Shown: in pieces, positions 35,990 to 44,470 of the stretch
Position numbering within the stretch: position 1 is the first letter of the stretch
Layout: each line of letters opens with the position of its first letter
Origin: Tepidisphaeraceae bacterium
Lineage (GTDB): Bacteria > Planctomycetota > Phycisphaerae > Tepidisphaerales > Tepidisphaeraceae
Length of the DNA stretch: 64,000 nt
Assembly: GCA_035998445.1 (NCBI GenBank)
Contig: DASYHQ010000032.1
Span: 62,001-126,000, forward strand
Direction of reading: 5' to 3'
The notes under the pieces: generated by a model
Database searches by the model: none
The model's input: the letters and a program-made list of their open reading frames with translations, nothing else
Told to the model about the DNA's origin: nothing
Program-made: the position numbers and the translations under genes

Positions 35990-36019
35990 TATAATACAAC
36001 ACGATGTATTTATTGTCTA
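35990..36019. promoter_or_regulatory. Overlapping divergent promoters of the ROK and nagB genes
   Basis: On the minus strand, TAGACA (36019-36014) and TATTAT (35996-35991) are separated by 17 bases, one mismatch each from consensus; this would drive the ROK gene with a leader of about 40 bases. On the plus strand, TATAAT (35990-35995) overlaps the same -10 and would start transcription near 36002 for nagB, although no good -35 is seen. Use of one would block the other. Confidence 0.6.
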
Positions 36020-36021
36020 TC

Positions 36022-37950
36022 ATGACTTCAGCCCATCGATCGCCGCAGCATTCCAAGCTACCGCATCGCGTCTTCAAGTCCGCGCACGACGCGAGTCGAT
36101 CGGTGGCAGCGGAGATCGCGGCGCTCATTCGCGAGACGAACGCCTCCGGCCGCCCGTGCGTGCTTGGGCTTGCGACCGGCAGCACGCCAACGGGCGTCTA
36201 CGGGGAGTTGATCCGCATGCACGTCGAAGAGGGGCTGTCGTTTCGGAACGTGATTACGTTCAACCTCGACGAGTACTACCCGATGCAGCCGGGCGCGGTG
36301 CAGAGTTACGTGCGGTTCATGCACGAGCACCTGTTCGACCACATCGACGTTCCGCCGGCATACATCAACCTTCCGGATGGTACTCTGGCGATCGAGAAGG
36401 TGCCGGCGTTCTGCGACGCGTATGAAGCCAAGATCGAGGCAGCGGGCGGGATCGACCTGCAGATCTTGGGCATCGGTCGCAGTGGGCACATCGGCTTCAA
36501 CGAGCCCGGCAGTTCCGACGACAGCCGCACGCGCATCATCACGCTCGACAAGCTGACACGTCTTGATGCGGCCGGTGACTTCTTCGGTGAACAATACGTG
36601 CCGCGCCGCGCGATCACGATGGGTGTCGGCACCATTCTGCGGGCCCGGCGCGTCATTATGCTGGCTTTCGGTGAAGGCAAGGCCGGCGTGATCGCCAAAG
36701 CAATGGAAGGCCCGGTAACGCCGGCGGTCTCGGCGAGCTTCCTGCAGCGGCACCCGAATACGCTCGTGGTGCTCGATGACGCATCCAGCGCCAAATTGGC
36801 CTGTTACGCGCAGCCATGGACGTGTGGCCCGGTGAAGTGGGACGACCCGGAACTGGTGAAAAAGGCCGTCATCGCGCTGGCATTAGAGACCCGCAAGCCG
36901 ATCCTGCACCTGACGGAGGAAGATTACAACGAAGGGGGCCTTCAAGACCTGCTGGCGCAGAAGGGTCGCGCCTACGATACGAACCTCAATGTCTTTCGCG
37001 CGCTGACCGCCACCGTCACCGGTTGGCCGGGCGGTAAGCCGGACCACGCCAAGCGACCCGGCGACATATCGCGGCCGGGTGATGACATCTTCCCCAAGCG
37101 CTGCCTGATCTTCAGCCCGCACCCCGACGATGACGTGATCAGCATGGGCGGCACCCTGATCCGGCTCGTGGACCACGGGCATGACGTGCACGTGGCCTAC
37201 CAGACCAGCGGCAACATCGCCGTCTTCGATGCCGACGCGCTGCGCTTCGCCGACTTCGCGCGCGACTTCGCGCACCTCATCGGAGTGGGCACGGCACAAA
37301 CCGATGCGATTGAGCAGCACATCGAAGAGTTCCTGCGCAACAAGCAGCCCGGACAGCTGGACAGCAAGGAGATCGCTGCGATCAAAGGCTTGATTCGGCG
37401 GGGTGAGGCACGGGCGGGCTGCCGTGAGTGCGGCGTGCCGATGGCCAACCTGCATTTCCTGGACATGCCGTTCTATGAGACCGGCGCCGTGAAGAAGAAG
37501 CCGATCGGCGAGCCGGACGTGCAACTGATCGTCGATCTGCTCGAGCAGTTGAAGCCGCACCAGATCTATGCCGCCGGCGACCTGTCCGACCCGCACGGCA
37601 CGCACCGCGTGTGTCTGGACGCGATCGTGCGTGCGATCGCCCGCATCAAGCACCAGCCCTGGTTCGGAGACTGCCAGGTGTGGCTCTACCGCGGGGCGTG
37701 GCAGGAGTGGGAACCGGAACGTGTGGATATGGCGGTGCCGCTGTCGCCTGAGGAGGTCGAGCGGAAGCGGCTGGCGATCTTCCGACATCAGAGTCAAAAG
37801 GACCGGGCTATGTTTCCCGGGGCCGATCCGCGCGAGTTCTGGCAGCGAGCCGAAGACCGCAACCGCGAGACGGCGGTGCTGTACGACCGGCTGGGCTTGG
37901 CGCAATACGCGGCGATGGAAGGCTTCGTTCGTTGGACGGGGGCCAAATGA
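36022..37950 (+). CDS. nagB: Glucosamine-6-phosphate deaminase fused to LmbE/PIG-L deacetylase
   Basis: 642 residues. Residues about 15-265 are NagB: LGLATGSTPTGVYGEL binds phosphate, ITFNLDEYYPM holds the catalytic acids, and LQILGIGRSGHIGFNEPGSS the catalytic histidine. Residues about 350-620 are LmbE/PIG-L: LIFSPHPDDDVISMGGTLIRL and the distal SDPHGTHRVCLDAI give the zinc ligands. NagB converts glucosamine-6-P to fructose-6-P and ammonia; LmbE enzymes remove N-acetyl groups. The fusion could deacetylate and deaminate an amino-sugar phosphate. ATG 36022 is preferred over 36004, which would be almost leaderless. The stop overlaps the next ATG. Confidence 0.9.
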   Translation: MTSAHRSPQHSKLPHRVFKSAHDASRSVAAEIAALIRETNASGRPCVLGLATGSTPTGVYGELIRMHVEEGLSFRNVITFNLDEYYPMQPGAVQSYVRFMHEHLFDHIDVPPAYINLPDGTLAIEKVPAFCDAYEAKIEAAGGIDLQILGIGRSGHIGFNEPGSSDDSRTRIITLDKLTRLDAAGDFFGEQYVPRRAITMGVGTILRARRVIMLAFGEGKAGVIAKAMEGPVTPAVSASFLQRHPNTLVVLDDASSAKLACYAQPWTCGPVKWDDPELVKKAVIALALETRKPILHLTEEDYNEGGLQDLLAQKGRAYDTNLNVFRALTATVTGWPGGKPDHAKRPGDISRPGDDIFPKRCLIFSPHPDDDVISMGGTLIRLVDHGHDVHVAYQTSGNIAVFDADALRFADFARDFAHLIGVGTAQTDAIEQHIEEFLRNKQPGQLDSKEIAAIKGLIRRGEARAGCRECGVPMANLHFLDMPFYETGAVKKKPIGEPDVQLIVDLLEQLKPHQIYAAGDLSDPHGTHRVCLDAIVRAIARIKHQPWFGDCQVWLYRGAWQEWEPERVDMAVPLSPEEVERKRLAIFRHQSQKDRAMFPGADPREFWQRAEDRNRETAVLYDRLGLAQYAAMEGFVRWTGAK

Positions 37951-38774
37951 GGCAGTGGTCCACCCCAGCCACCGATCGCGCCGTCATCCTCGCACGCGGG
38001 CTGGGTACGCGTATGCGCAAGCAGGATAACAGCAGCACGCTCGACGACCGCCAATCCAAGGTGGCCGACAGCGGGGTGAAGGCGCTCATCCCGATCAAAC
38101 GTCCATTCCTGGATTACATCCTCAGCGTCCTCGCCGAGGCCGGCTTCAAGCGGATCTGTCTCGTAATTGGGCCCGAGCATGACGATCTGCGTCGCTACTA
38201 CGGGCAGGAACTGAAGACGGATCGGTTATCGATTGACTTCGCCGTGCAGGAACAACCCCTGGGCACGGCCAACGCCGTGGCGGCGGTGGAAGCGTGGAGC
38301 GGCGGTGAACCGTTCGTGATGCTCAACAGTGACAATTACTATCCGCTGATCGCGCTGGCCGCGCTGCGACAATCGCCCGCGCCGGCCGTGGCACTGTTCG
38401 AGCGCACGGCCATGCTGAAGGGCAGCAACATCCCGCCCGAGCGCATCCAATCCTTCGCGGTAGGGCAGCACCAGAGCGGGCGCCTGCTGCGCATCGTGGA
38501 GAAGCCGTCGGACGCGGTGCTGCGCGCGTTCGGTGCCGACGTCTACCTGTCGATGAACCTGTGGCTTTTCGACGCGTGCATTTTCGACGCCTGCCGAGCT
38601 ATCCCCAAGAGCACGCGCGGCGAGTACGAGATCACCGATGCGGTGCAGTGGTGTATCGACCATGACGCAGAATTTACGGCCTGCCTCGTCAACGCGCCCG
38701 TGCTGGACCTCTCAAGCCGGGCAGACATCGGCCCGGTAACCGATCGGCTCGAAGGCGTGGAGGTGTGCCTGTGA
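37947..38774 (+). CDS. Sugar-phosphate nucleotidyltransferase
   Basis: 275 residues in the NTP-transferase family. The nucleotide loop is VILARGLGTRMRK, with Arg where most members have Ala (LAAGLGTRM). The base and sugar contacts are read from VQEQPLGTANAVAA, VMLNSDNYYP in place of the usual GD metal site, and VEKPSD. It would join a sugar-1-phosphate to a nucleotide to give NDP-sugar and pyrophosphate. An ATGA overlap with the NagB-LmbE gene and a GTGA overlap with the GHMP kinase show translational coupling, and suggest that the kinase supplies its sugar-1-phosphate. Confidence 0.82.
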   Translation: MRQWSTPATDRAVILARGLGTRMRKQDNSSTLDDRQSKVADSGVKALIPIKRPFLDYILSVLAEAGFKRICLVIGPEHDDLRRYYGQELKTDRLSIDFAVQEQPLGTANAVAAVEAWSGGEPFVMLNSDNYYPLIALAALRQSPAPAVALFERTAMLKGSNIPPERIQSFAVGQHQSGRLLRIVEKPSDAVLRAFGADVYLSMNLWLFDACIFDACRAIPKSTRGEYEITDAVQWCIDHDAEFTACLVNAPVLDLSSRADIGPVTDRLEGVEVCL

Positions 38775-40123
38775 CCGCACCGCTCGCCACTTCGACCGTA
38801 GGCGCAACGTTGGACGCGCTCCTGCGAAGTGATTTCGCCATCGAACGATTAACGCGCGCGGGAATGAGCGCCCCGGAGGCCGTTGCAAAGGCGGATCGCT
38901 TTGCGAGCGCCGCTATGGCGTTGATCGCAGCGGGCCAACCACGTGATGCCGCGGCCGTGGCGGTGTTTGTTCCGGGTCGCATTGAAGTCTTGGGAAAGCA
39001 CACCGATTACTGCGGTGGGCGGTCGCTGGTCTGCACGGTGGAACGCGGCATGTGTTTCGTTGCGATTCCGCGCTTTGACAACGCTATCCGATTCGCTGCG
39101 ATAGACTTGAACGATACGGCGGTAACGGCCCTCGATCCCGCACTTCAGCCGGCAGTCGGACATTGGTCAAACTATCCTGCTACGGTAGCCCGCCGAGTGG
39201 CACGCAATTTTGCCACCGCCACAACGGGCGCGGACATAGCGATGAGCAGCGATTTGCCGCCCGCCTCTGGACTGTCCAGTTCCAGCGCGATGATCGTCGG
39301 TTGCTTCCTCGTGCTGGCACGGATCAACGGCTTATCGCAGAATCCGACTCTGCAGCGCAACATCAAAACGCGCGAAGACTTGGCGGGATACTTGGGCTGC
39401 ATCGAAAATGGTGAGAGCTTCCGCGACTTCGCAGGCGACCGCGGCGTCGGAACGTTCGGTGGCAGTCAAGATCACACCGCCATCCTCTGCAGCAAACCCG
39501 GCAAGCTCAGCGTGTACTCATTCTGTCCGGTGTCGCACGAGCGTGATGTCGACCTGCCGACCAGTCTCAACTTCCTGATCGCCGACACGGGCATTGTCGC
39601 CGAAAAAACCGGTGCTGCGCTGGAGAAGTACAACCGCGTTTCGCTTCGTGCGCGTCGGCTGGTTGGGCTTTGGAACGAATCGCGCGCGGGATCGGCGCGA
39701 TGCCTACGCGAGGCGGTTACCGCTACCCCTCAGGCGGCGGCTGAGTTGCAAGAGCTCGCCCGTCGCGCTGCCGTGGATATGGATCTGGTGGAGCGTCTGG
39801 AGCAATTTTTGGTCGAATCGGCCCGGTTGATTCCCGCTGCCGCTGACGCGATCGCACGCAATGAACTTGACGCATTGGGCCCTGTTGTCGACGAAAGCCA
39901 GCATCTGGCCGAGACGCAACTGCAAAATCAGGTTCAGGAGACGATCGAATTACAGCGGCTATTGCGAGAGACAGGCGCAGTTGCCGCCAGCGCATTCGGC
40001 GCGGGGTTTGGCGGAAGCGTCTGGGGACTTTTCCGCGAGAGCGACGTCGGCGCCGCTCGTGAGCGGTTGAAAGATCATCGCACGTTCATCACCCGGCCCG
40101 GTTGCGCCGCCTTCGAGCTGTAG
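38771..40123 (+). CDS. Galactokinase-like GHMP kinase
   Basis: 450 residues. GHMP motif 1 is PGRIEVLGKHTDYCGG, motif 2 LPPASGLSSSSAM (ATP loop) and motif 3 AFGAGFGGSVWGL. The fold and length fit galactokinases, which make sugar-1-phosphate. The signature Glu of GEHTDY, which contacts the sugar O6 in true galactokinases, is Lys here, so the substrate may not be galactose. The GTG at 38771 is chosen because GGAGG at 38759-38763 lies at the right distance and the start overlaps the previous stop (GTGA). It forms a likely kinase-pyrophosphorylase pair with the preceding gene. Confidence 0.82.
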   Translation: MTAPLATSTVGATLDALLRSDFAIERLTRAGMSAPEAVAKADRFASAAMALIAAGQPRDAAAVAVFVPGRIEVLGKHTDYCGGRSLVCTVERGMCFVAIPRFDNAIRFAAIDLNDTAVTALDPALQPAVGHWSNYPATVARRVARNFATATTGADIAMSSDLPPASGLSSSSAMIVGCFLVLARINGLSQNPTLQRNIKTREDLAGYLGCIENGESFRDFAGDRGVGTFGGSQDHTAILCSKPGKLSVYSFCPVSHERDVDLPTSLNFLIADTGIVAEKTGAALEKYNRVSLRARRLVGLWNESRAGSARCLREAVTATPQAAAELQELARRAAVDMDLVERLEQFLVESARLIPAAADAIARNELDALGPVVDESQHLAETQLQNQVQETIELQRLLRETGAVAASAFGAGFGGSVWGLFRESDVGAARERLKDHRTFITRPGCAAFEL

Positions 40124-40193
40124 CCGTTCACCAGATACAGAAAGTGTGCAGCTTCCCGATGGGCAACGTGCTGTCATCGGATCGACTACGGGT

Positions 40194-42248
40194 TCAAAGT
40201 TTCGGCAGTACGATCAGTGGTGGGGTGCCGTCGGGGTCTGACGACGGCTCGATGGATATCGCGGTGGTCGGTTCGGGGGAGACCGTGCGCACGTCTTCCA
40301 GGTTCTGGTGATCCACAACCATTCCGTCGTCGAGCACGTCACGCGGTTGCGTGCGCAGCTTGTGAAACAGCCGACGCAGATCGCCGATGCCGCCAATCGT
40401 GAACCAGACGGTGGTCAGCAGGCCGATCCCGATCGGCAGGTAGATGTTGTTCACCACCACCCAGCGCCACCAGGCACGGTCGCTCCATGGGCTGACGAGG
40501 TTGATCGCGGTGACGATGATGAACGCGGCGAACAGTGTCATCGTCCACGTGAACAATGCGCCGGACAGGAACCGATCGCCGCGGCTGAAGTTCTCGTCGA
40601 TCCCCAGCAGCAGGCGCTTCCAGTTGGCCAGTGGCTTGTCCTCCAGCGGCCGTTGGGTTTCATCCTCCCGAACCGAGTAGGGGCCGCGGTGCAGCATGCG
40701 CTGCATGTTGAACGGCTGACTGCAGGTCGACAGCGACACGACGATGAACACCGCGATCGCCGCCAGCATCGAGATGAACATCATCGTGGTGCCGTTCAAC
40801 GGCCAGCCGGGCACCAGCATCGGAACGAGGATGCCCGCGACAGCCAGGCCCGACCCGACGATCATCGCCGACCACGCGCCCGCCGTCGTTGCGCGGCGCC
40901 AATAGAGGCCACCGATGATCACCGCGCCGCTTCCGCCCAGGAAGATCGCTCCGGTGATGTTGAAGAACATGAAGACGTAATCGGTCTGCGGAAAGACCAG
41001 CCCGAAGGTGAAGGCGAAGATCGCCACACCGATGATCGCCAGGCGCAGCAGCAGCAGGTGTTGCCGTGGGCGCAGCGGCGTCTTGCGGAAGGGCAGGATG
41101 ACGTCCTGCACGAAGATGCTGCCCCAGGAATGCAGGTAGGTCGCATCGGTCGAGACCATGAGGAACAGCATGATCAGCGCGAAGCATCCCTTGATGCCCC
41201 ACGGCAGGAACTCGCCGATCGCCACGGGCACGGTCATCTGGGTCGCGATCTGTTGCCCCTCAGCCGTTCCGATGGCGGCGAGTTTCGCCTGTGCGGTTGC
41301 CGCCGAGCCGGCAAAGTCGGGGTGATGCATGAACGTGATGGCGGCCAGCCCCAGCAGCGTGAACATCAGCCCCTGCGAGAACGTGCGCCAGCCACCGATG
41401 ATCTTGCCCATCTTGGCCTCGTGCGCGTTCAACGCCGACGCGTTGTAGCCCGAGTTGCCCTGCCAACTCATGTAGGTGTAGACCGAGCTGAAAATGCTGA
41501 TCAGAACGTACCAGATGTTAAAGTCGCTGATCTTGTGCGTGTCGAACGGGTTCAAGATCGACTTACCTGGCTCGCGCTGTGTGGCCGCCTCGAACATCTG
41601 GTTCATGCTGAAGACGTACAGCACCGCAAACGCGACGACCAAGAACAACACGCCGCACACGAGGCCCTGCAGGAAGTCCGTCACCATGACCTGCAGTTGC
41701 CCGCCGTTTAATACGAAGTACAGTCCGATGGAGAGGAAGACTGCCATCAGGATGGCCAGCATGGGCACTGCAAATCCGGCGACGTCGACCGACGTTGGCA
41801 AGCCACAGAAGTGAATGAAGAACCGTGCACCCACGATGGGGAAGATGCCGTAGTTGACGACGCCTGCGATGAACGCCAGCGCCCCCATGAAGATGCGGAG
41901 CCGCCGCGAATAGCGGACTTCAAAGAACTGGGCCATCGTCATCGCGCGCGTCTCGCGAAAGCGATAGATGACGAAGCCGAAGAGCGCGATCAGCAGCCCG
42001 ACCGGCGCCGCCAGTTGGCTCCACCAGTGCACCGCGGTGCCGGCTTGGTAGAACATCTCGAAGGCACCGATCGCCGTGATCAACCCCATCGCCGCCATAC
42101 CGTCGGCGACGCTGACGAGGTATCGGCCGGCGCTGCGTCCCGCGGCCAAGAAGTCGCTGACGCCGCGCATGTACCGCCGCACGTAGCCCGCCACCATGAT
42201 CAGCAACAGCAGCGGGACGACGAGGATGACCCAATCGATCGTGGACAT
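40194..42248 (-). CDS. Sodium:solute symporter (SSS family)
   Basis: 684 residues, with 13 or more hydrophobic segments. The N-terminal half has the SSS pattern: DFLAAGRSAGRYLVSVADGMAAMGLITAIG, AMTMAQFFEVRYSRRLR and YTYMSWQGNSGYNASALNA. LMVSTDATYLHSWGSIFVQDVI fits the distal sodium-site helix. A soluble C-terminal tail of about 50 residues ends in EPSSDPDGTPP. It should import a sugar or organic solute with sodium. It lies downstream of the PEP-CTERM and GntR-LacI genes on the same strand, 130 bp away, and is convergent with the GHMP kinase. Confidence 0.85.
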   Translation of the reverse strand: MSTIDWVILVVPLLLLIMVAGYVRRYMRGVSDFLAAGRSAGRYLVSVADGMAAMGLITAIGAFEMFYQAGTAVHWWSQLAAPVGLLIALFGFVIYRFRETRAMTMAQFFEVRYSRRLRIFMGALAFIAGVVNYGIFPIVGARFFIHFCGLPTSVDVAGFAVPMLAILMAVFLSIGLYFVLNGGQLQVMVTDFLQGLVCGVLFLVVAFAVLYVFSMNQMFEAATQREPGKSILNPFDTHKISDFNIWYVLISIFSSVYTYMSWQGNSGYNASALNAHEAKMGKIIGGWRTFSQGLMFTLLGLAAITFMHHPDFAGSAATAQAKLAAIGTAEGQQIATQMTVPVAIGEFLPWGIKGCFALIMLFLMVSTDATYLHSWGSIFVQDVILPFRKTPLRPRQHLLLLRLAIIGVAIFAFTFGLVFPQTDYVFMFFNITGAIFLGGSGAVIIGGLYWRRATTAGAWSAMIVGSGLAVAGILVPMLVPGWPLNGTTMMFISMLAAIAVFIVVSLSTCSQPFNMQRMLHRGPYSVREDETQRPLEDKPLANWKRLLLGIDENFSRGDRFLSGALFTWTMTLFAAFIIVTAINLVSPWSDRAWWRWVVVNNIYLPIGIGLLTTVWFTIGGIGDLRRLFHKLRTQPRDVLDDGMVVDHQNLEDVRTVSPEPTTAISIEPSSDPDGTPPLIVLPKL

Positions 42249-42378
42249 GACGAACCTGCAACTTGTTCAACGCATCATGCGCACGCACGCCGCAACCCGA
42301 CTGGGGTAGCGGCGCGCGTGGTGTAGCGTTAGGGCCCACCGGCAAAAGCGGCAGCGATATCAGAATTCGCCAGGCGCG

Positions 42379-43068
42379 TTAGCGAGCCCGGTGGCCACGG
42401 CGGAGCAGGCCGGCGGCGGCGACGCCCATCAGGCCCAGCGCTGCCGGCTCGGGTACCACCGCGAGCGTGTACGCCCCTTCAGAGATGTAGTCACCCGAAC
42501 CGTCGGTCGAGTAGAACGCGGGCGTGAACGACGCCGGGAACAGCAGGCCGGTATAGCCGCCCGTCGAGGCGTCGGCCTGAGTGGCCGTCAACGGAATGGC
42601 GATCTCCTGCATGGTGGTTTCAGTGAAGTACGGCGCGGCGGCGTAAGTGGCGCCCGCAACGGTGCCGCCCGAGTTGAAACTGGCCGCCGTCTGCGTGAAC
42701 GGGAAATCGTTCTGGAAGCCAGCATTCGATCCGATGGGGTTGCCGAAGATGCTGAACCCCGTCGATGCATTGTTGTCGCTGTCAATTCCGATGAACGTTC
42801 CCGCGCCGCTCTGCGGGTTTACCGGTGTGGCGAACGTCAGCAGGATGTACAAGTTCGTCGCGTCGTTCGCCAGCTTCACGCTCGCGAGGTCGATCGGCAC
42901 CCCAGAGTTGACGCTCGTGCTCGAGTACACGGGCACGTCGGCCCAATCGCTGAAGTCGCCGTCGGATGAGATCGTCTTGTAGAAACCGGCCGAGGCCGGC
43001 AGGGTGGCGCATAGCAGCAGTCCGGCCCCGAGACACAGGACGCGTCCGACATTCATCGTGCTCGACAT
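42379..43068 (-). CDS. PEP-CTERM sorting domain protein with sugar-binding-like domain
   Basis: 229 residues. The signal peptide (VGRVLCLGAGLLLCATLPASAG) ends near residue 28. The body (ISSDGDFSDWADVPVY, NLYILLTFATPV, FIGIDSDNNASTGF) resembles CBM9/DOMON-like beta-sandwiches. The C-terminus, VPEPAALGLMGVAAAGLLRR, is a textbook PEP-CTERM signal: the VPEP motif, a hydrophobic helix and basic residues, recognised by exosortase for envelope attachment. GGGAGAG precedes the ATG. It lies 65 bp after the GntR-LacI regulator. A related domain seems to occur in the GH114-like protein at 45363. Confidence 0.87.
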   Translation of the reverse strand: MSSTMNVGRVLCLGAGLLLCATLPASAGFYKTISSDGDFSDWADVPVYSSTSVNSGVPIDLASVKLANDATNLYILLTFATPVNPQSGAGTFIGIDSDNNASTGFSIFGNPIGSNAGFQNDFPFTQTAASFNSGGTVAGATYAAAPYFTETTMQEIAIPLTATQADASTGGYTGLLFPASFTPAFYSTDGSGDYISEGAYTLAVVPEPAALGLMGVAAAGLLRRGHRAR

Positions 43069-43133
43069 ACATTCTCTCCCTGAAAATGTGCGGAAGCCGC
43101 GATCGCGCGGCCCACGCGAGTGAAGTGCGGTTG

Positions 43134-44228
43134 TTAGCGTTCCACTAAAGTTGGCTTCAATTGAATCTGCGAGAAGAACGGCGTCGCACCAGGCAACGTC
43201 GGTTCGATCGCGTGAAACGCGGCCTGACGGCCGACCTCGTCGAACGGCATGGCGACCGCAGGCAGTGGCTCAGTGGTGCGGTCGGCCAGCGTGTTGTCGA
43301 TGCTGATGAACGCGATGCCCTCTGGCACGGCGTTACCGGATTCCTTGGCGGCGGCCATCGCACCGATCGCCTTCGAATCGCTCGCGCCAACGACGCCGTC
43401 GACCGCCACGCCGGCCATGAGCAACTGGCGCATCATTGCACGGCCGGCCTCGCTGTCGACGATGTGCGACCCCTCGATCGCCAGCGCCTTGTCGAACGCG
43501 ATGCCCGCCTCGGCCAATGCCCGCTTGTAACCTGAAAGGCGGGCGCCAAAGCCCCAGTATGCATCCACCGGCCCGTTCAGCAGCGCGACGCGCCGGCGAC
43601 CGTGGTCCAGCATGTACTTCGTCGCGAGATAGCCGGCGTGTTCCTGATCGATGAAGACACAATTGCCGTCGTCAACCGGTTCGTTGATCGACCATACCGT
43701 CCAGCCAAGCCTTCCCAGTTCGTTGCGCAGCGCCGGGCTGAACGACGGCTCGATCATGAGGGCCGGCCCGGCTTCGGTGGTATCCAGAAAGCGGCGCGTG
43801 TCGGTGTCAATTTCGCCGGCGTTGGCGCTGCGCAGCACGAGCGCTTGCCCAGCGGTGCCGAGCGCAGATTGGATGCCGCGCATCATGCGAAGCAGTACCT
43901 CGCGGGCATCGCCACCCAAGCTGGCGGTATGACTGGAGACGAAGACCGGCACTTGCGTCGCAGCCTGTCGAGCGACTTCGTTCAGGATGGGTCGCGGCCC
44001 GATTCGTCGTTCGGCCACAAACGTGCCTTTGCCCTGCTTCCGGTAGACATAGCCATCGCGAACGAGGTCCTGCAGCGAACGCACCAGTGTCGGGCGCGAC
44101 ACCCTGAATCGTTGCACGAGTTCCGCTTCCGATGGCACCACCGTGCCCGCAGCCCAGCGACCGTTCTCAATTTCTTCGATCAGGCTACGTTTCACCCGCT
44201 CGTATTTAGGCAGTTCCACTGTGGGCAT
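43134..44228 (-). CDS. GntR-LacI (AraR-like) transcriptional regulator
   Basis: 364 residues. An N-terminal GntR winged helix (YERVKRSLIEEIENGRWAAGTVVPSEAELVQRFRVSRPTLVRSLQDLVRDGYVYRKQGKGTFVAE) is joined to a LacI-type sugar-binding domain (ALMIEPSFSPALR, YLATKYMLDHGRRRVALLNG, GVVGASDSKAIGAMAAA, IAFISIDNTLADRTTEPLPAV). The same architecture occurs in the arabinose repressor AraR. It probably regulates the PEP-CTERM and symporter genes downstream and itself through the half-site array at 44239-44269. The inducer is likely a sugar. Confidence 0.9.
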   Translation of the reverse strand: MPTVELPKYERVKRSLIEEIENGRWAAGTVVPSEAELVQRFRVSRPTLVRSLQDLVRDGYVYRKQGKGTFVAERRIGPRPILNEVARQAATQVPVFVSSHTASLGGDAREVLLRMMRGIQSALGTAGQALVLRSANAGEIDTDTRRFLDTTEAGPALMIEPSFSPALRNELGRLGWTVWSINEPVDDGNCVFIDQEHAGYLATKYMLDHGRRRVALLNGPVDAYWGFGARLSGYKRALAEAGIAFDKALAIEGSHIVDSEAGRAMMRQLLMAGVAVDGVVGASDSKAIGAMAAAKESGNAVPEGIAFISIDNTLADRTTEPLPAVAMPFDEVGRQAAFHAIEPTLPGATPFFSQIQLKPTLVER

Positions 44229-44238
44229 TTTGAAACTT

Positions 44239-44276
44239 TACAAGTGCGTAGTTGTATTAGCAAGTACAATCTTGTG
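44239..44276. promoter_or_regulatory. Alternating TACAA/TTGTA operator array of the GntR-LacI regulator
   Basis: TACAA (44239-44243), TTGTA (44252-44256) and TACAA (44265-44269) alternate in orientation with exactly 8 bases between each, giving a 13-base period. A degenerate TTGTG (44272-44276) follows. AraR operators of Bacillus use the same TTGTA/TACAA half-sites, but with a shorter spacer. The array starts 11 bases upstream of the regulator start codon. Confidence 0.62.
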
Positions 44277-44381
44277 ATTCTAAATGTTTATCGAAGTGCC
44301 GTCATAGCATGCTTGTCTTAAGATTTAGCCGTTGAAGCCCAAAAAATGGTCGGTCTCGGCTAATCCTTGAGGTCGACACTC

Positions 44382-44403
44382 GGAAAAGATTAGGGAAAAG
44401 ATT
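44382..44403 (+). repeat. Tandem GGAAAAGATT repeat upstream of the pseudopilin gene
   Basis: GGAAAAGATT occurs at 44382-44391 and again at 44394-44403, 12 bases apart, and is immediately followed by a TTGACA that begins within the second copy. It could be an activator site. No acceptable -10 lies 16-18 bases after the TTGACA. Confidence 0.4.
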
Positions 44404-44470
44404 TGACACTTGGCTTATCAAGGTGCACACTCACTTGTCAACCTGCCGCCTTGTTCTTCGGAGATTCAAC

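Noticed and set aside
40308-41711. 467-codon plus-strand frame opposite the symporter
   Set aside because: Antisense to a strongly conserved membrane protein; the translation is Asp/Arg/Gln-rich with no domain.
44403-44431. TTGACA as promoter of the pseudopilin gene
   Set aside because: No acceptable -10 at 16-18 bases spacing; kept only as the edge of the tandem repeat.
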